Shown here in pieces: positions 32,797-40,841 of a stretch of DNA of 64,000 bases. Below the pieces are notes generated by a model, which was given only the letters and a program-made list of their open reading frames with translations, was not told the DNA's origin and ran no database searches. Every line of letters begins with the position of its first letter. The stretch's first letter is position 1. The position numbers and the translations under genes are program-made. This DNA is from Anaerolineales bacterium (lineage in GTDB: Bacteria; Chloroflexota; Anaerolineae; 4572-78; J111): NCBI GenBank assembly GCA_015075185.1, contig JABTUW010000002.1, forward strand, positions 744,001 through 808,000. The letters are read 5' to 3'.

Positions 32797-32883
32797 CTAC
32801 CCAGCCTGGCCCGGCGCGGGGATCACGCCAAGTTGTTGCAACATGCCCAATTGGTCAAAGAGGCCCCACGACTCAACGATCTG
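32797..32883 (-). pseudogene. 3' remnant of a SnoaL gene
   Basis: On the minus strand the sequence reads QIVESWGLFDQLGMLQQLGV, then IPAPGQAG and a stop at 32797-32799. This matches the C-terminus of the intact gene at 34290-34718 (QIVESWRLFDQMAMMQQLGL, IPAPDQAG). Upstream of base 32883 the similarity ends abruptly. Together with the flanking intergenic bases it marks the truncated end of a duplicated SnoaL/88-residue block. Confidence 0.85.
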
Positions 32884-32932
32884 ATGTCACCTGCGCCTGG
32901 GCTTCGAACATCGCAGGTACGCGGCGATGCAG

Positions 32933-33712
32933 CTATCCACCCGTGCAGGTCGGTGAAAACGTCGTGCCACTGACAATAATGACGACACTTGTGGCTTGTG
33001 CATACGAGCGAGTGCACGCCGTTTGCCATCCGGTTATACCTGTATATCCCTGAATTAAGACGCCGACATTCGTCGCATTCCCGGGAATTGTCAGGGTGAC
33101 GCCCTGATTTATGTTAAAAACGCCGCTATATAGGCTTTGCAGAGGCGCGTTGGGAACATTGTACGAAACGTAGTATTGGACAAAGAAACTGCCGGTGTTA
33201 TAGACCGTAATGCTTGCCGGCGGAACTGGCGTCGGTGTACTCGTTGGCGTTGCGGTGTCCGGCGGAATCGGTGTCGGCGTGTTGGTCGGTGGTACGGGCG
33301 TGCTCGTGGCCGTCGGTTCAGGCGTCGGGGTATTGGTCGGTGGCACAGGCGTGTTCGTGGCCGTCGGTTCAGGCGTCGGGGTATCGGTCGGTGGCACGGG
33401 CGTGTTCGTGGCTGTTGGTTCGGGCGTCGGGGTATCGGTCGGTGGCACGGGCGTGTTCGTGGCCGTTGGTTCAGGCGTTGGGGTATCGGTCGGTGGCACG
33501 GGCGTGCAGGGCTTGGGATGCTTCGACGTTGCAGTGCCAGCCCGATCATCTGCCTTGGGTGGCAAGTTATCGCATGGAGGGCGCTTCTCCCCTTGGTCCG
33601 CATAGATGATTGTCCCTGCTGTGTGCCGCCACATAGGGAGGGCCAACAGCCCGGACAGTGCCAGTGCCAGCGCCAGTAGGGCTAATAAGGTAGTGTGTCT
33701 TGGTCTGTGCAT
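32933..33712 (-). CDS. Secreted protein with 16-residue Pro/Thr repeats
   Basis: 259 residues. Signal peptide ([19 protein letters not shown]). Residues 65-160 contain a tandem 16-residue repeat of the form [16 protein letters not shown] (48 bp in DNA, about five copies). The C-terminal 95 residues are a compact beta domain ([40 protein letters not shown], two Cys near the end). Its alternation of aromatic strands and IPGNA loop recalls the beta-sandwich at the end of thiol-activated cytolysins; this is a weak, by-eye suggestion. Minus strand. Its upstream 33744-33778 resembles 34789-34823. Confidence 0.65.
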   Translation of the reverse strand: MHRPRHTTLLALLALALALSGLLALPMWRHTAGTIIYADQGEKRPPCDNLPPKADDRAGTATSKHPKPCTPVPPTDTPTPEPTATNTPVPPTDTPTPEPTATNTPVPPTDTPTPEPTATNTPVPPTNTPTPEPTATSTPVPPTNTPTPIPPDTATPTSTPTPVPPASITVYNTGSFFVQYYVSYNVPNAPLQSLYSGVFNINQGVTLTIPGNATNVGVLIQGYTGITGWQTACTRSYAQATSVVIIVSGTTFSPTCTGG

Positions 33713-33796
33713 TGTTGTGCTCCTTTGTTGAAAACTCTCTGATATAGATGGTGTTTTTCATTCGTTGTGCTATACTTCGCTACTTTAGTCGTAGTC

Positions 33797-33873
33797 GTAG
33801 GTTGGGTTGAGCGAAGTGAAACCCAACACAGCCTCAGGATTGTTGGGTCTCGTACCTCGACCCAACCTACGAC
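33797..33873. repeat. GTAGGTTGGGTT palindrome, copy 2 (compound)
   Basis: gtaggttgggtt (33797-33808), 10-nt loop, aacccaac, then a second small palindrome gttgggtc/gacccaac (33842-33849, 33859-33866) ending in cctacgac. It lies between the membrane protein gene and the secreted repeat protein. Confidence 0.75.
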
Positions 33874-33883
33874 TGATCAGGCG

Positions 33884-34189
33884 CTATTGTGCCAGAAACA
33901 GGTAAGCGGCCCAGGCAAGTATTGCTGTCCCGACAACGAAGATGATCTTCTCCACCGTCGTATCGTGCTGCAACTTCCTGAAATTCAGCGCAAGGCCGAC
34001 AAGACCAACCGTGGTCACAACCAACGTGGCGAGAGCCCCATATGTCCAGCCGCGGAAGACGGCGAGCGCCAACACCGCATACAACAACCCGAACACCGCT
34101 GGCGGCACGTTCCCCTTGATGCCGAAACGCCCGACGATGACGCCGTGCAGCACGGCGTTGACAAGAAGTAAGAGACTCAGAAGCGTCAT
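33884..34189 (-). CDS. Small membrane protein
   Basis: 101 residues from ATG 34189, which has AAGGAG upstream; the frame continues to 34249 without a site. Three or four hydrophobic segments: LLSLLLLVNAVLHGVIV, AVFGLLYAVLALAVF, LATLVVTTVGLVGLAL and IIFVVGTAILAWAAYLF. Family not recognised. It lies between the SnoaL copy 4 gene and the secreted repeat protein, same strand. Confidence 0.65.
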   Translation of the reverse strand: MTLLSLLLLVNAVLHGVIVGRFGIKGNVPPAVFGLLYAVLALAVFRGWTYGALATLVVTTVGLVGLALNFRKLQHDTTVEKIIFVVGTAILAWAAYLFLAQ

Positions 34190-34289
34190 GTGCAAAACTC
34201 CTTGATTGTGCGGATCACCCACCGCACTTTGGTCCGTTGGACCGCCCAACTACATCATAACCTGTCGTCTGCTTCGCTCGGGAGCGATT

Positions 34290-34718
34290 CTACCCGGCCT
34301 GGTCCGGCGCGGGGATCAAGCCCAACTGTTGCATCATCGCCATCTGGTCAAATAAGCGCCACGATTCGACAATTTGCCCATCGGCCACCCGGTCAATAAT
34401 TATTTCTGACATCGCCACAGACTTGCCCGTCGGAGGGATACCCATCAGGTCACCCGTATGGGTGCCTCGAAAGATGAGCTGGCTAACAACCTTGTCTCCT
34501 TCCGCGATCATATCTTCGACGGTTGACGAGCTGCCTGTGAACGCGCTCAGGAGTAGCTGCCCCATTTGTTTGAAGCCCTCCATGCTGAGCGGCTCCGGGG
34601 CGCTTCCCAAATGCACGACGGCATTGGGGGCAAAAACCGCAAACGCTCCATCGAGATCGCCCGCGTCGAGGGCCTCACGGAAACGCTGGACAACGGCCTT
34701 GTTACTTTCGGTTGACAT
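34290..34718 (-). CDS. SnoaL-like ester cyclase (copy 4)
   Basis: 142 residues: MSTESNKAVVQRFREALDAG, APNAVVHLGSAPEPLSMEGF, STVEDMIAEGDKVVSQLIFR, GTHTGDLMGIPPTGKSVAMS, and QIVESWRLFDQMAMMQQLGL. Closest relative of the remnant at 32797-32883. ATG 34718 has GGAG upstream on the minus strand. The first gene of the minus-strand island. Its upstream region carries element copy B with the operator-like TGCGACAC/GAGTCGCA palindrome. Confidence 0.88.
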   Translation of the reverse strand: MSTESNKAVVQRFREALDAGDLDGAFAVFAPNAVVHLGSAPEPLSMEGFKQMGQLLLSAFTGSSSTVEDMIAEGDKVVSQLIFRGTHTGDLMGIPPTGKSVAMSEIIIDRVADGQIVESWRLFDQMAMMQQLGLIPAPDQAG

Positions 34719-35193
34719 TGAAACAATCTCCTATCTTGGGTGGGATGCGACTCAGATCGTGTCGCACCTATAGTTACAGGTTATTGGAATAGATGGTATT
34801 TTTCGTTGATTGGGCTATACCTTCTGTAAGGTAGCGGAACGCCATTAATTCATCATTATTTGGGACCATCTTACCCGGATTAATTTTTCTTTATGCTAAT
34901 ATCCTCCTTTCACTACCTTTGCACTTTTTAAATAGAACGCAGATTAACGCTGATAAACGCAGATTTGCGCAGAGAAATTTAGAAAAAATCAGCGAAAATC
35001 AGTTGAATCTGCGTTATCTGCGTGCCGTTTTTAGCCGGTTATGAAAAGTGCAAACATGGTGCTCCTTTATGATGCGGCAATTTAGTCTTCGATAATCAGA
35101 ACTTTCAACCATGCCAAATCTTTGTACCTGAAGCTAAACGGCTGTATAATTGGCGGATAACATTCATAATAAGCGAGAGGATCGTTGAGGACG
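34719..35193. other. 475-bp intergenic region at the head of the SnoaL island
   Basis: 34743-34788 holds shared element copy B and its operator-like palindrome; read on the minus strand it also contains acctgtaactataggt, a near-palindrome. 34789-34823 resembles 33744-33778. 34934-35030 contains a dispersed repeat (aacgcagattaacgctgata and its partial inverse, aatctgcgttatctgcgt). A TATAAT occurs at 35145. No gene is visible. Confidence 0.6.
34743..34788 (-). promoter_or_regulatory. Shared upstream element, copy B, with operator-like palindrome
   Basis: On the minus strand TGCGACAC-GATCT-GAGTCGCA (one mismatch between arms) directly follows the conserved ccaataacctgtaactatag. The same arrangement, with base changes that keep the palindrome, is at 31848-31893. 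It sits 25-70 bases upstream of the SnoaL copy 4 ATG. Confidence 0.55.
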
Positions 35194-35640
35194 CTACGCC
35201 GATTGCCCGAAAGCGTCGATGATCAGCGCCAACTCGGGCGTCTCTTGCAACAGGTCGGAGAGATGCCGTCGTCGCTTGCGGCCGGGGTCTGGCATGCGCA
35301 TCGTATCCAGTCCCGCCGTCTCCACGAGCGGCAGGATACGGCGGATATAACGGCCGGCCGTGGTATCGCTGATCCCAAACAGACAGCCTAAGGCCTCAAG
35401 GGTTGGACATTGGCGCAACCAGACTGTAGTCAGCAGGATTTGGTCTCGGGCTTCTAATTCAAAGTCAGGTCCACCCCCAACGACGCGCTGCCGATCAGGC
35501 CGGTTGAGCCGCTTCTTCTCCGCGGCCGTATAACATGGCAAGATAGTTCCGACCAACTCATCGAACTCGGTTAGGCCCAGGCCGGTCAGGGCCTGGAACA
35601 GGGGCTGATTTTGGATGAGGTTATGGTATCGTAAGACCAT
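35194..35640 (-). pseudogene. Truncated DDE transposase
   Basis: About 149 residues from a possible start MVLRYHNLIQ. It matches the N-terminal HTH region of IS5-type DDE transposases (FDELVGTILPCY, HTH helix TLEALGCLFGISDTTAGRYI) and stops right after LALIIDAFGQ, the strand holding the first catalytic Asp. The other two acidic residues and the C-terminal half are missing, and no terminal inverted repeats were found. An inactive IS fragment at the edge of the accessory island. Confidence 0.8.
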
Positions 35641-35750
35641 AATATCTTTGAGCGGCAGCAGCAGCCAGCGCAAGGCTCAGAAGTTAGGGCAGCGATAGGC
35701 TTATTGCCTTTACGTGACTCAATCATCTTTTATTGTGAATGTTATCTTGT

Positions 35751-35771
35751 AAAATCAGGATACCTGATTTT
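35751..35771 (+). promoter_or_regulatory. Palindrome upstream of the NB-ARC/WD40 gene
   Basis: aaaatcagg (35751-35759), ata, cctgatttt (35763-35771): a perfect 9-bp palindrome 90 bases before the HTH start, overlapping a TAAAAT (35750-35755) that could be a -10 box. Candidate operator, possibly for the XRE domain encoded just downstream. Confidence 0.45.
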
Positions 35772-35860
35772 GGTTCGATTGTCCCTGTACATCCCCTTGC
35801 ACAACTGTACAAGTCAACCGATCCGGTAATTGCCATTCGTGTTTAAGGGCAAGCGTTACG

Positions 35861-35974
35861 ATGGATCTCAAAGAATTTGGAGAGCAGCTCAAAACACTCC
35901 GTCACCAGGCCCAATTGAGCCAGCAAGAGTTCGTCGACGCTCTGGATCAACTGGCCCAGGCTGGCCCCCGCTGA
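35861..35974 (+). pseudogene. Detached N-terminal XRE-type HTH of the NB-ARC/WD40 protein
   Basis: ATG 35861 opens [20 protein letters not shown], the first helices of an XRE domain, then [17 protein letters not shown] and a stop at 35972-35974. Removing one C from the run at 35965-35969 continues the frame as [20 protein letters not shown] directly into the downstream gene; VSRWEHG is the fourth-helix motif of XRE domains. So one protein has been split by a +1 frameshift in a C5 run. Sequencing error, true mutation and phase variation are all possible. Confidence 0.8.
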
Positions 35975-36026
35975 AGATCACCGGGTTATTGATGGCCCCC
36001 TGGTTTCGCGTTGGGAACATGGCTCG

Positions 36027-39000
36027 GTGTATAAAGGACGGCACTGGAAACCCACCCGATCCTACATGCGCTACCTGATCCGCCTCTTTGCCGGCCACCT
36101 CGATCTGCTCACGGCTCAGGAGTGGGCGGCTCAGGCCGGGTATCAATTTAGCCGGGCCGAACTGCAAGATATCTTCTCCGGCCAGGCCGCGGTTGTAGAT
36201 TGGGGCGAAACCCCCGACTTGGGCAGCTTCTATGGCCGGGAGAGGGAACAGGAGGCCCTGGAACGCTGGCTTGTGACCGACCGCTGTCGCCTGGTGGCCC
36301 TTGTCGGGATGGGCGGGATCGGCAAAACCGTCCTGGCCACGAAGGTCGCCCGACAGGTCAGTTCACACTTCGACTATGTGATCTGGCGGTCACTCATCAA
36401 TGCGCCGCCTTTGACCAGCATGCTGCGGGGTTGGTTCCACGTCCTCTCGCAGCAACAACTCCATCGCTGGCCCGATCATCTGGCTGAGCAACTTGAGCTG
36501 TTATTCGACACCTTGCGCCGGCAGCGCTGTTTATTGATCCTCGACAATGTCGAAACCATCATGCAGCAGGGTAGTCGGGCCGGCCAATATCGCCCCGGCT
36601 ATGAGCTCTATGGCCAACTGATCCAGCGCTTTGGCGACGGCGAGCATCAAAGCTGCCTGCTGTTGACCAGCCGGGAGAGACCGCAGGGCCTGGCTCGCTT
36701 AGCCAATGATAATCCTTTGATTCGTTTTCACCAGTTGGCCGGTCTGGCTGAGTCGGCCGGCCTGGCCATTTTACAGGGACAAAGACTGTCCGGCCCGGCC
36801 CACGTCTTGGAAGGGCTGGTCGAGCATTATTCCGGCCATCCGCTGGCTTTGAAGTTAATCGCCCAAACCATCCAAGAACTCTTTGCCGGCGATACTGAGG
36901 CCTTTCTGCGGGAAGAGGCGGTCATCTTTGACGATATTCGGGATATCCTGGATCAACAGTTTGCTCGCTTATCTGCCCTGGAGCGAGATATTATGCTCTG
37001 GCTGGCGATTGAACGGGAGGCAGTTTCCCCTCAGATTTTAAGAGATAATCTGGTCAAGTCAGAGGCAGGCGGCATTTTTTTGGAGGCGCTGCGTTCGCTG
37101 CAACGGCGGTCGTTATTAGAACAACAGGCGGCTGGCTTTACCTTGCAAAATGTGATCATGGAATACACCACCGACCGGTTGATTGATCAGGTTTACAGTG
37201 AGATCATCAGCGGGGCTATTTCACTTTTCCAGAGCCACGCCCTGATCAAAGCCCAGGCCAAAGAGTATGTCCGGGCCAGCCAAAGCCGGTTGATCCTAAA
37301 GCCGATGGCTGAGCGGTTGCTGGCTGCCTTGGGGCAGGCTGGGCTGGAGGCGCGGCTCAAGGCGATATTGGAGGCGCTGCGCCAGGCTGAACCGCGACAG
37401 CCGGGGTATGCCGGGGGTAATGTGCTTAATTTGCTGCTGCATCTGAAGATTAAGCTTCGAGGCTATGATTTTTCCGGGTTAACGATCAGGCAGGCTTACC
37501 TGGGCGGCCTGCATGTGCCTGACCTCAATTTCGCCGGAGCTCATCTGGCCGGAGCTGTGTTTACGGATACCTTTGGGCCGACTTTCTCAGTGGCCTTTAG
37601 CCCGGATGGAAAGGTCTTGGCAGCGGGTACGGCTGAGGGACAGGTTCGCTTGTGGCGGGTCGCAGATGGCCAACCTCTCCTAACGTGTGAGGGTCACCTG
37701 GGGGCTGTCTGGTCAGTGGCCTTCAGTCCCGATGGCCGCCTTCTGGCCAGTGGCAGTCCGGATGGGACGGTGCGCTTGTGGGAGGTTAACACCGGCCACA
37801 CCCTTAAAACGTTGGCCGGCCACACCCACCAGGTTTGGTCAGTGGCCTTCAGTCCCGATGGCCGCCTTCTGGTCAGCGGCAGTAATGACCAGACGGTGCG
37901 CTTGTGGGAGGTCTCCACCGGCCAGAGCCTCAAGACCTTGGCCGGCCACACCCACCAGGTCAGGTCAGTCGCCTTCAGTCCCGATGGTCGCCTTTTGGCC
38001 AGTGGCAGTTTTGATCACACGGTGCGCTTGTGGGATGTCCCCACCGGCCAAAGCCTCAAAACGTTGGCGGGCCACGCCAACCCGGTTAGGTCCGTGGCCT
38101 TCAGTCCCGATGGCCGCCTTCTGGCCAGTGGCAGTAATGACCAGACGGTGCGCTTGTGGGATGTTAACACTGGTCAAAGCCTCAAAACGTTATCGGGCCA
38201 CACCCACCAGGTTTCGTCAGTGGTTTTCAGCCCCGATGGCCGCCTTCTGGCCAGTGGCAGTGAAGACCAAACGGTGCGCTTGTGGGAGGTCCCCACCGGC
38301 CAAAGCCTCAAGACGTTATCAGGCCATACCCACTGGGTTTCGTCACTGGTCTTCAGTCCCGATGGCCGCCTTCTGGCCAGTAGCAGTAATGATCAGACGG
38401 TGCGCTTGTGGGAGGTCCCCACCGGCCAAAACCTCAAGGCGTTATCAGGCTACACCAACTGGGTTTGGTCAGTCGCCTTCAGTCCCGATGGCCGCTTTCT
38501 GGCCGGTGGCTGTTTTGATCACACGGTGGGTTTGTGGGAGGCCGCCACCGGCCAAAGCCTCAAGACGTTGGCCGGCCACACCGACTGGGTTTCGTCAGTG
38601 GCCTTCAATCCCGATGGCCGCCTTCTGGCCAGTGGCTGTTTTGATCACACGGTGGGCTTGTGGGATGTGAACACCGGCCAAAGCCTCGAGACGTTGGTGG
38701 GCCACACCAACCCGGTTTGGTCAGTCGCCTTCAGCTCCGATGGCCGTCTCCTGGCCAGTGGCAGTAATGACAAGACGGTGGGCTTGTGGGATGTTAACAC
38801 TGGCCAAAGCCTCAAGACGTTATCAGGCCACACCCACCCGGTCAGGTCAGTGGCCTTCAGCCCCGATGACCGCCTCCTGGCTAGTGGCAGCCAAGACCAG
38901 ACCGTGCGCTTGTGGGAGGTCTACACCGGCCAAAGCCTCAAAACGTTATCAGGCCATACCCACCCGGTTTCGTCAGTGGCCTTCAGTCCCGATGGCCACC

Positions 39001-39440
39001 TCCTGGCCAGTGGCAGTGAAGACCAGGCGGTGCGTTTGTGGGAGGTCCCTACCGGTCAAAGCCTCAAGACGTTGGTGGGCCACACCCACCCGGTTTCGTC
39101 AGTGGCCTTCAGCCCCGATGGCCGCCTCCTGGCCAGTGGCAGTTTTGATCAGACAGTACGCTTGTGGGACCTTCGGCACACCGGCCAAAACCTCAAGACG
39201 TTATCAGGCCACACCAATTGGGTTTGGTCAGTCGCCTTCAGCCCCGACGGCCGTCTCCTGGTTAGTGGCAGTGCGGATGCAACCATCAAACTCTGGGATG
39301 TCCAGAGCGGCGACTGTCTCAAAACCCTCCAGCCCGAGCGGCCCTACGAACGGATGAACATCACCAGCGCAACCGGGTTGACGAAAGCGCAGAAGGCAGC
39401 TCTCAAGGCCTTGGGGGCGATAGAGACGCCTGCCTATTAA
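36027..39440 (+). CDS. STAND NTPase (NB-ARC) with 14 WD40 repeats
   Basis: 1137 residues as an independent frame from GTG 36027; the full product probably starts at 35861 (see the HTH entry). After a short helical region comes the NTPase: P-loop GMGGIGKT (residues 94-101), Walker [11 protein letters not shown] (about 168-176), LLLTSRERP sensor and [10 protein letters not shown], the NB-ARC GLPLA-like motif. A winged-helix part and a pentapeptide-like bridge ([18 protein letters not shown]) lead to 14 WD40 repeats (about 520-1100), enough for two seven-bladed propellers. The C-terminal [20 protein letters not shown] is a conserved tail of such proteins. These proteins act as ligand-sensing switches, often linked to defence or programmed death; no effector domain is visible here. 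Confidence 0.9.
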   Translation: MYKGRHWKPTRSYMRYLIRLFAGHLDLLTAQEWAAQAGYQFSRAELQDIFSGQAAVVDWGETPDLGSFYGREREQEALERWLVTDRCRLVALVGMGGIGKTVLATKVARQVSSHFDYVIWRSLINAPPLTSMLRGWFHVLSQQQLHRWPDHLAEQLELLFDTLRRQRCLLILDNVETIMQQGSRAGQYRPGYELYGQLIQRFGDGEHQSCLLLTSRERPQGLARLANDNPLIRFHQLAGLAESAGLAILQGQRLSGPAHVLEGLVEHYSGHPLALKLIAQTIQELFAGDTEAFLREEAVIFDDIRDILDQQFARLSALERDIMLWLAIEREAVSPQILRDNLVKSEAGGIFLEALRSLQRRSLLEQQAAGFTLQNVIMEYTTDRLIDQVYSEIISGAISLFQSHALIKAQAKEYVRASQSRLILKPMAERLLAALGQAGLEARLKAILEALRQAEPRQPGYAGGNVLNLLLHLKIKLRGYDFSGLTIRQAYLGGLHVPDLNFAGAHLAGAVFTDTFGPTFSVAFSPDGKVLAAGTAEGQVRLWRVADGQPLLTCEGHLGAVWSVAFSPDGRLLASGSPDGTVRLWEVNTGHTLKTLAGHTHQVWSVAFSPDGRLLVSGSNDQTVRLWEVSTGQSLKTLAGHTHQVRSVAFSPDGRLLASGSFDHTVRLWDVPTGQSLKTLAGHANPVRSVAFSPDGRLLASGSNDQTVRLWDVNTGQSLKTLSGHTHQVSSVVFSPDGRLLASGSEDQTVRLWEVPTGQSLKTLSGHTHWVSSLVFSPDGRLLASSSNDQTVRLWEVPTGQNLKALSGYTNWVWSVAFSPDGRFLAGGCFDHTVGLWEAATGQSLKTLAGHTDWVSSVAFNPDGRLLASGCFDHTVGLWDVNTGQSLETLVGHTNPVWSVAFSSDGRLLASGSNDKTVGLWDVNTGQSLKTLSGHTHPVRSVAFSPDDRLLASGSQDQTVRLWEVYTGQSLKTLSGHTHPVSSVAFSPDGHLLASGSEDQAVRLWEVPTGQSLKTLVGHTHPVSSVAFSPDGRLLASGSFDQTVRLWDLRHTGQNLKTLSGHTNWVWSVAFSPDGRLLVSGSADATIKLWDVQSGDCLKTLQPERPYERMNITSATGLTKAQKAALKALGAIETPAY
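37580..39310 (+). repeat. 126-bp tandem repeats coding for WD40 blades
   Basis: Twelve central repeats are nearly identical in DNA ([11 protein letters not shown] and TVRLW blocks conserved), with changes concentrated at a few codons per blade: the pair after GHT (HQ, NP, HW, NW, DW, HP), the next W/R/S codon, and the residue pair before HTV/QTV. Such high identity implies recent amplification or gene conversion. Short-read assembly could collapse it. Confidence 0.9.
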
Positions 39441-39540
39441 AAGCTCTTTGCCTTTGAAAATGGGTAGTTGTATACCTCTTTGACAACATCGAAAATGTCA
39501 AGGAATAGAACAAGTAAACCAGAAGTATAGCGAGGATGCT

Positions 39541-39645
39541 TTGACCAGGCTGCGAACTCGGCTCGGGGATGTGGCATTTGAACTGGAATGGTTGAAAGGC
39601 GGGTATATGACCACCGAACAAGCGATCGCGCTCGCGCTGAGTTGA
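39541..39645 (+). pseudogene. C-terminal tail of an ATPase/TPR-type regulator
   Basis: In frame from 39541 the plus strand reads TRLRTRLGDVAFELEWLKGG, then YMTTEQAIALALS and a stop. A pattern of the form LG-x-x-A-F-x-x-x-W ... EQAIALAL is the usual ending of large AAA/TPR transcriptional regulators and adenylate-cyclase-like ATPases. Nothing upstream continues it, so only the last 34 codons survive. Confidence 0.55.
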
Positions 39646-39706
39646 GCGGACCGCGGCCATGGTCGCCTGCCCGCCACGTAGCAGCAGCCGGTCGAGTGTG
39701 GCCCGC

Positions 39707-39961
39707 TCCGTAAGGCTCACCCCCCGCCGTATTATTCACCGGATTGCCGTAGGGGTGAAATTCCGGGTAGGCCACGATCCGGGTCGTTCCACCAATGGCC
39801 TGGCCAGTGGAACCGAGTCCATCGGGTAATAGGCAGCACCGATGGTTGCTGCTGTTTTCGGTCAAAATCACGCCCGGTAAATGAAGGTAGCCATCTCGGC
39901 TGTTGGTGTAAATCGCTTCGGGTAAACCTACCATATCCAGGGCGAAAGTTGATGCGAGTGG
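39707..39961 (-). pseudogene. RHS-repeat core fragment
   Basis: On the minus strand: DGYLHLPGVILTENSSN, LLPDGLGSTGQAI, VAYPEFHPYGNPVNN, GGEPYG. These follow the RHS-associated core order (YLH-x-PGV..., LPDGLGSV-x-x, Y-x-F-x-PYG, E-x-YG-x-TG-E). The usual continuation TGE...LYLRARYYD-P is absent and the frame runs into unrelated sequence. A decayed piece of an RHS toxin or surface protein. Confidence 0.75.
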
Positions 39962-40049
39962 AACTGTTTCTTCCCACTCTATGTATGCCCAGGCCAGAGT
40001 TTGATTACCTGACGCTGTTTTGGTAGAATCGTGAGGATGTTCTGCCGCT

Positions 40050-40181
40050 ATCACCAGCGTGATTCCTCCGTATCACGAGTGTGATTCGCCTCTATCACGA
40101 GCATAACACGCCCGTGATGCGGGCCTGTTATGCCAGAATCACGGGCGCGATTCTGCGGAATCACAGGTGTAATTTATTCCA
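40050..40181 (+). repeat. Six-unit 22-bp palindromic repeat array abutting a start codon
   Basis: Units start exactly every 22 bases at 40050, 40072, 40094, 40116, 40138 and 40160. Units 1, 2 and 5 read atcac-n-ag/gg-n-gtgat/gcgat followed by tc plus a C/T-rich spacer; units 3, 4 and 6 have drifted. Each core is an imperfect palindrome (atcacnngngtgat). Twenty-two bases is two helical turns, so bound proteins would line up on one face. The array runs up to and into the ATG at 40181. Confidence 0.75.
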
Positions 40182-40699
40182 TGAATGACCTGCTGAAAAA
40201 GTTGGCCGGCGGCGACCGGCGCTCGATTGGGCGGTCTGATGAAGTGGTGGCCGAGGTGCTGGCCGATCCCGCGCAGTTCCCGCTGGTTTTTGAGGGCCTG
40301 CTCGACAACGATCCGCTGATCAGAATGCGCGCCGCCGACGCCGTCGAAAAAATTACGGCCCGCCACCCTGATTATCTCCAACCTCACAAAAACCAACTGA
40401 TCGAGCAGGCGGCTCGGATCAACCAGCAGGAGGTGCGCTGGCATGTGGCCCAGATGCTGCCCCGGCTGGAATGGAGCGAGGCGGAACGTATCCAGGTGGT
40501 CGAGATTTTGTTAGCCTATTTGAACGACGCCAGCCGCATCGTCAAAACCTTTGCCATGCAAGCCCTGGCCGATTTGGCCGAGCAAGATGACCGTCTGCGC
40601 CCTCAGGTCATCCCTTTGCTGGAGGAGCTGACCCAAACCGGCAGCCCGGCCATGCAAAGCCGGGGGAGAAAGCTGCTCCGGCAGTTGGGTCATAAGTAA
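40181..40699 (+). CDS. HEAT-repeat protein
   Basis: 172 residues from ATG 40181 (MNDLLKKLAGGDRRSIGRSD). Three helical-pair repeats are visible: FEGLLDNDPLIRMRAADAVEKI, EVRWHVAQMLPRLEW and DASRIVKTFAMQALADLAEQ. HEAT/armadillo proteins of this size act as scaffolds for protein-protein contacts; no partner is encoded next to it. The longer frame from 40130 is part of the repeat array. There is no clear ribosome site in front of the ATG because the 22-bp array occupies that position, which is unusual. Confidence 0.8.
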   Translation: MNDLLKKLAGGDRRSIGRSDEVVAEVLADPAQFPLVFEGLLDNDPLIRMRAADAVEKITARHPDYLQPHKNQLIEQAARINQQEVRWHVAQMLPRLEWSEAERIQVVEILLAYLNDASRIVKTFAMQALADLAEQDDRLRPQVIPLLEELTQTGSPAMQSRGRKLLRQLGHK

Positions 40700-40712
40700 A
40701 CCATATTATGTC

Positions 40713-40812
40713 ATTCTTATGCTCTGAGGAGGTCTGCGACCTCCAAACGCCAGTCGCAGACCGGCTTAGAGCAGAATTTGTGGCCTGGTAGGGATTCTTC
40801 GGCTTCGCCTCA
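40713..40812. repeat. Compound dispersed repeats between the HEAT and SnoaL-like genes
   Basis: ggtctgcgac (40731-40740) pairs with gtcgcagacc (40753-40762), with outer arms attct...gctct / agagcagaat (about 40713-40725, 40767-40776). It is followed by gattcttcggcttcgcctcagaatg, a near-palindrome widely dispersed in bacterial genomes. Confidence 0.7.
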
Positions 40813-40841
40813 GAATGACAATCCATAAGGAACATAAATTT

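Larger units (their letters stand above)
39441..40049. other. Gene-remnant region downstream of the WD40 gene
   Basis: No intact gene. It holds the C-terminal tail of a regulator (39541-39645, plus strand) and an RHS fragment (39707-39961, minus strand). The open minus frame 39437-40054 that covers both is only partly homologous to anything and is not treated as a gene. Confidence 0.7.

Noticed and set aside
34934..35030. aacgcagattaacgctgata repeats as an origin or iterons
   Set aside because: This is a common dispersed repeat phrase in bacterial genomes; copies here are irregular and not next to an initiator.
35194..35640. A complete insertion sequence
   Set aside because: The transposase stops after the first catalytic Asp and no terminal inverted repeats or target duplication were seen.
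37580..39310. 126-bp periodic repeats as a non-coding satellite or CRISPR-like array
   Set aside because: They translate cleanly into WD40 blades without spacers.
37580..39310. Variable WD40 codons as a diversity-generating retroelement target
   Set aside because: No reverse transcriptase, template repeat or A-specific substitution pattern is visible in the window.
39437..40054. 205-residue minus-strand ORF as an intact gene
   Set aside because: Only 39707-39961 resembles RHS; the rest is out of context, and a regulator tail lies on the opposite strand.
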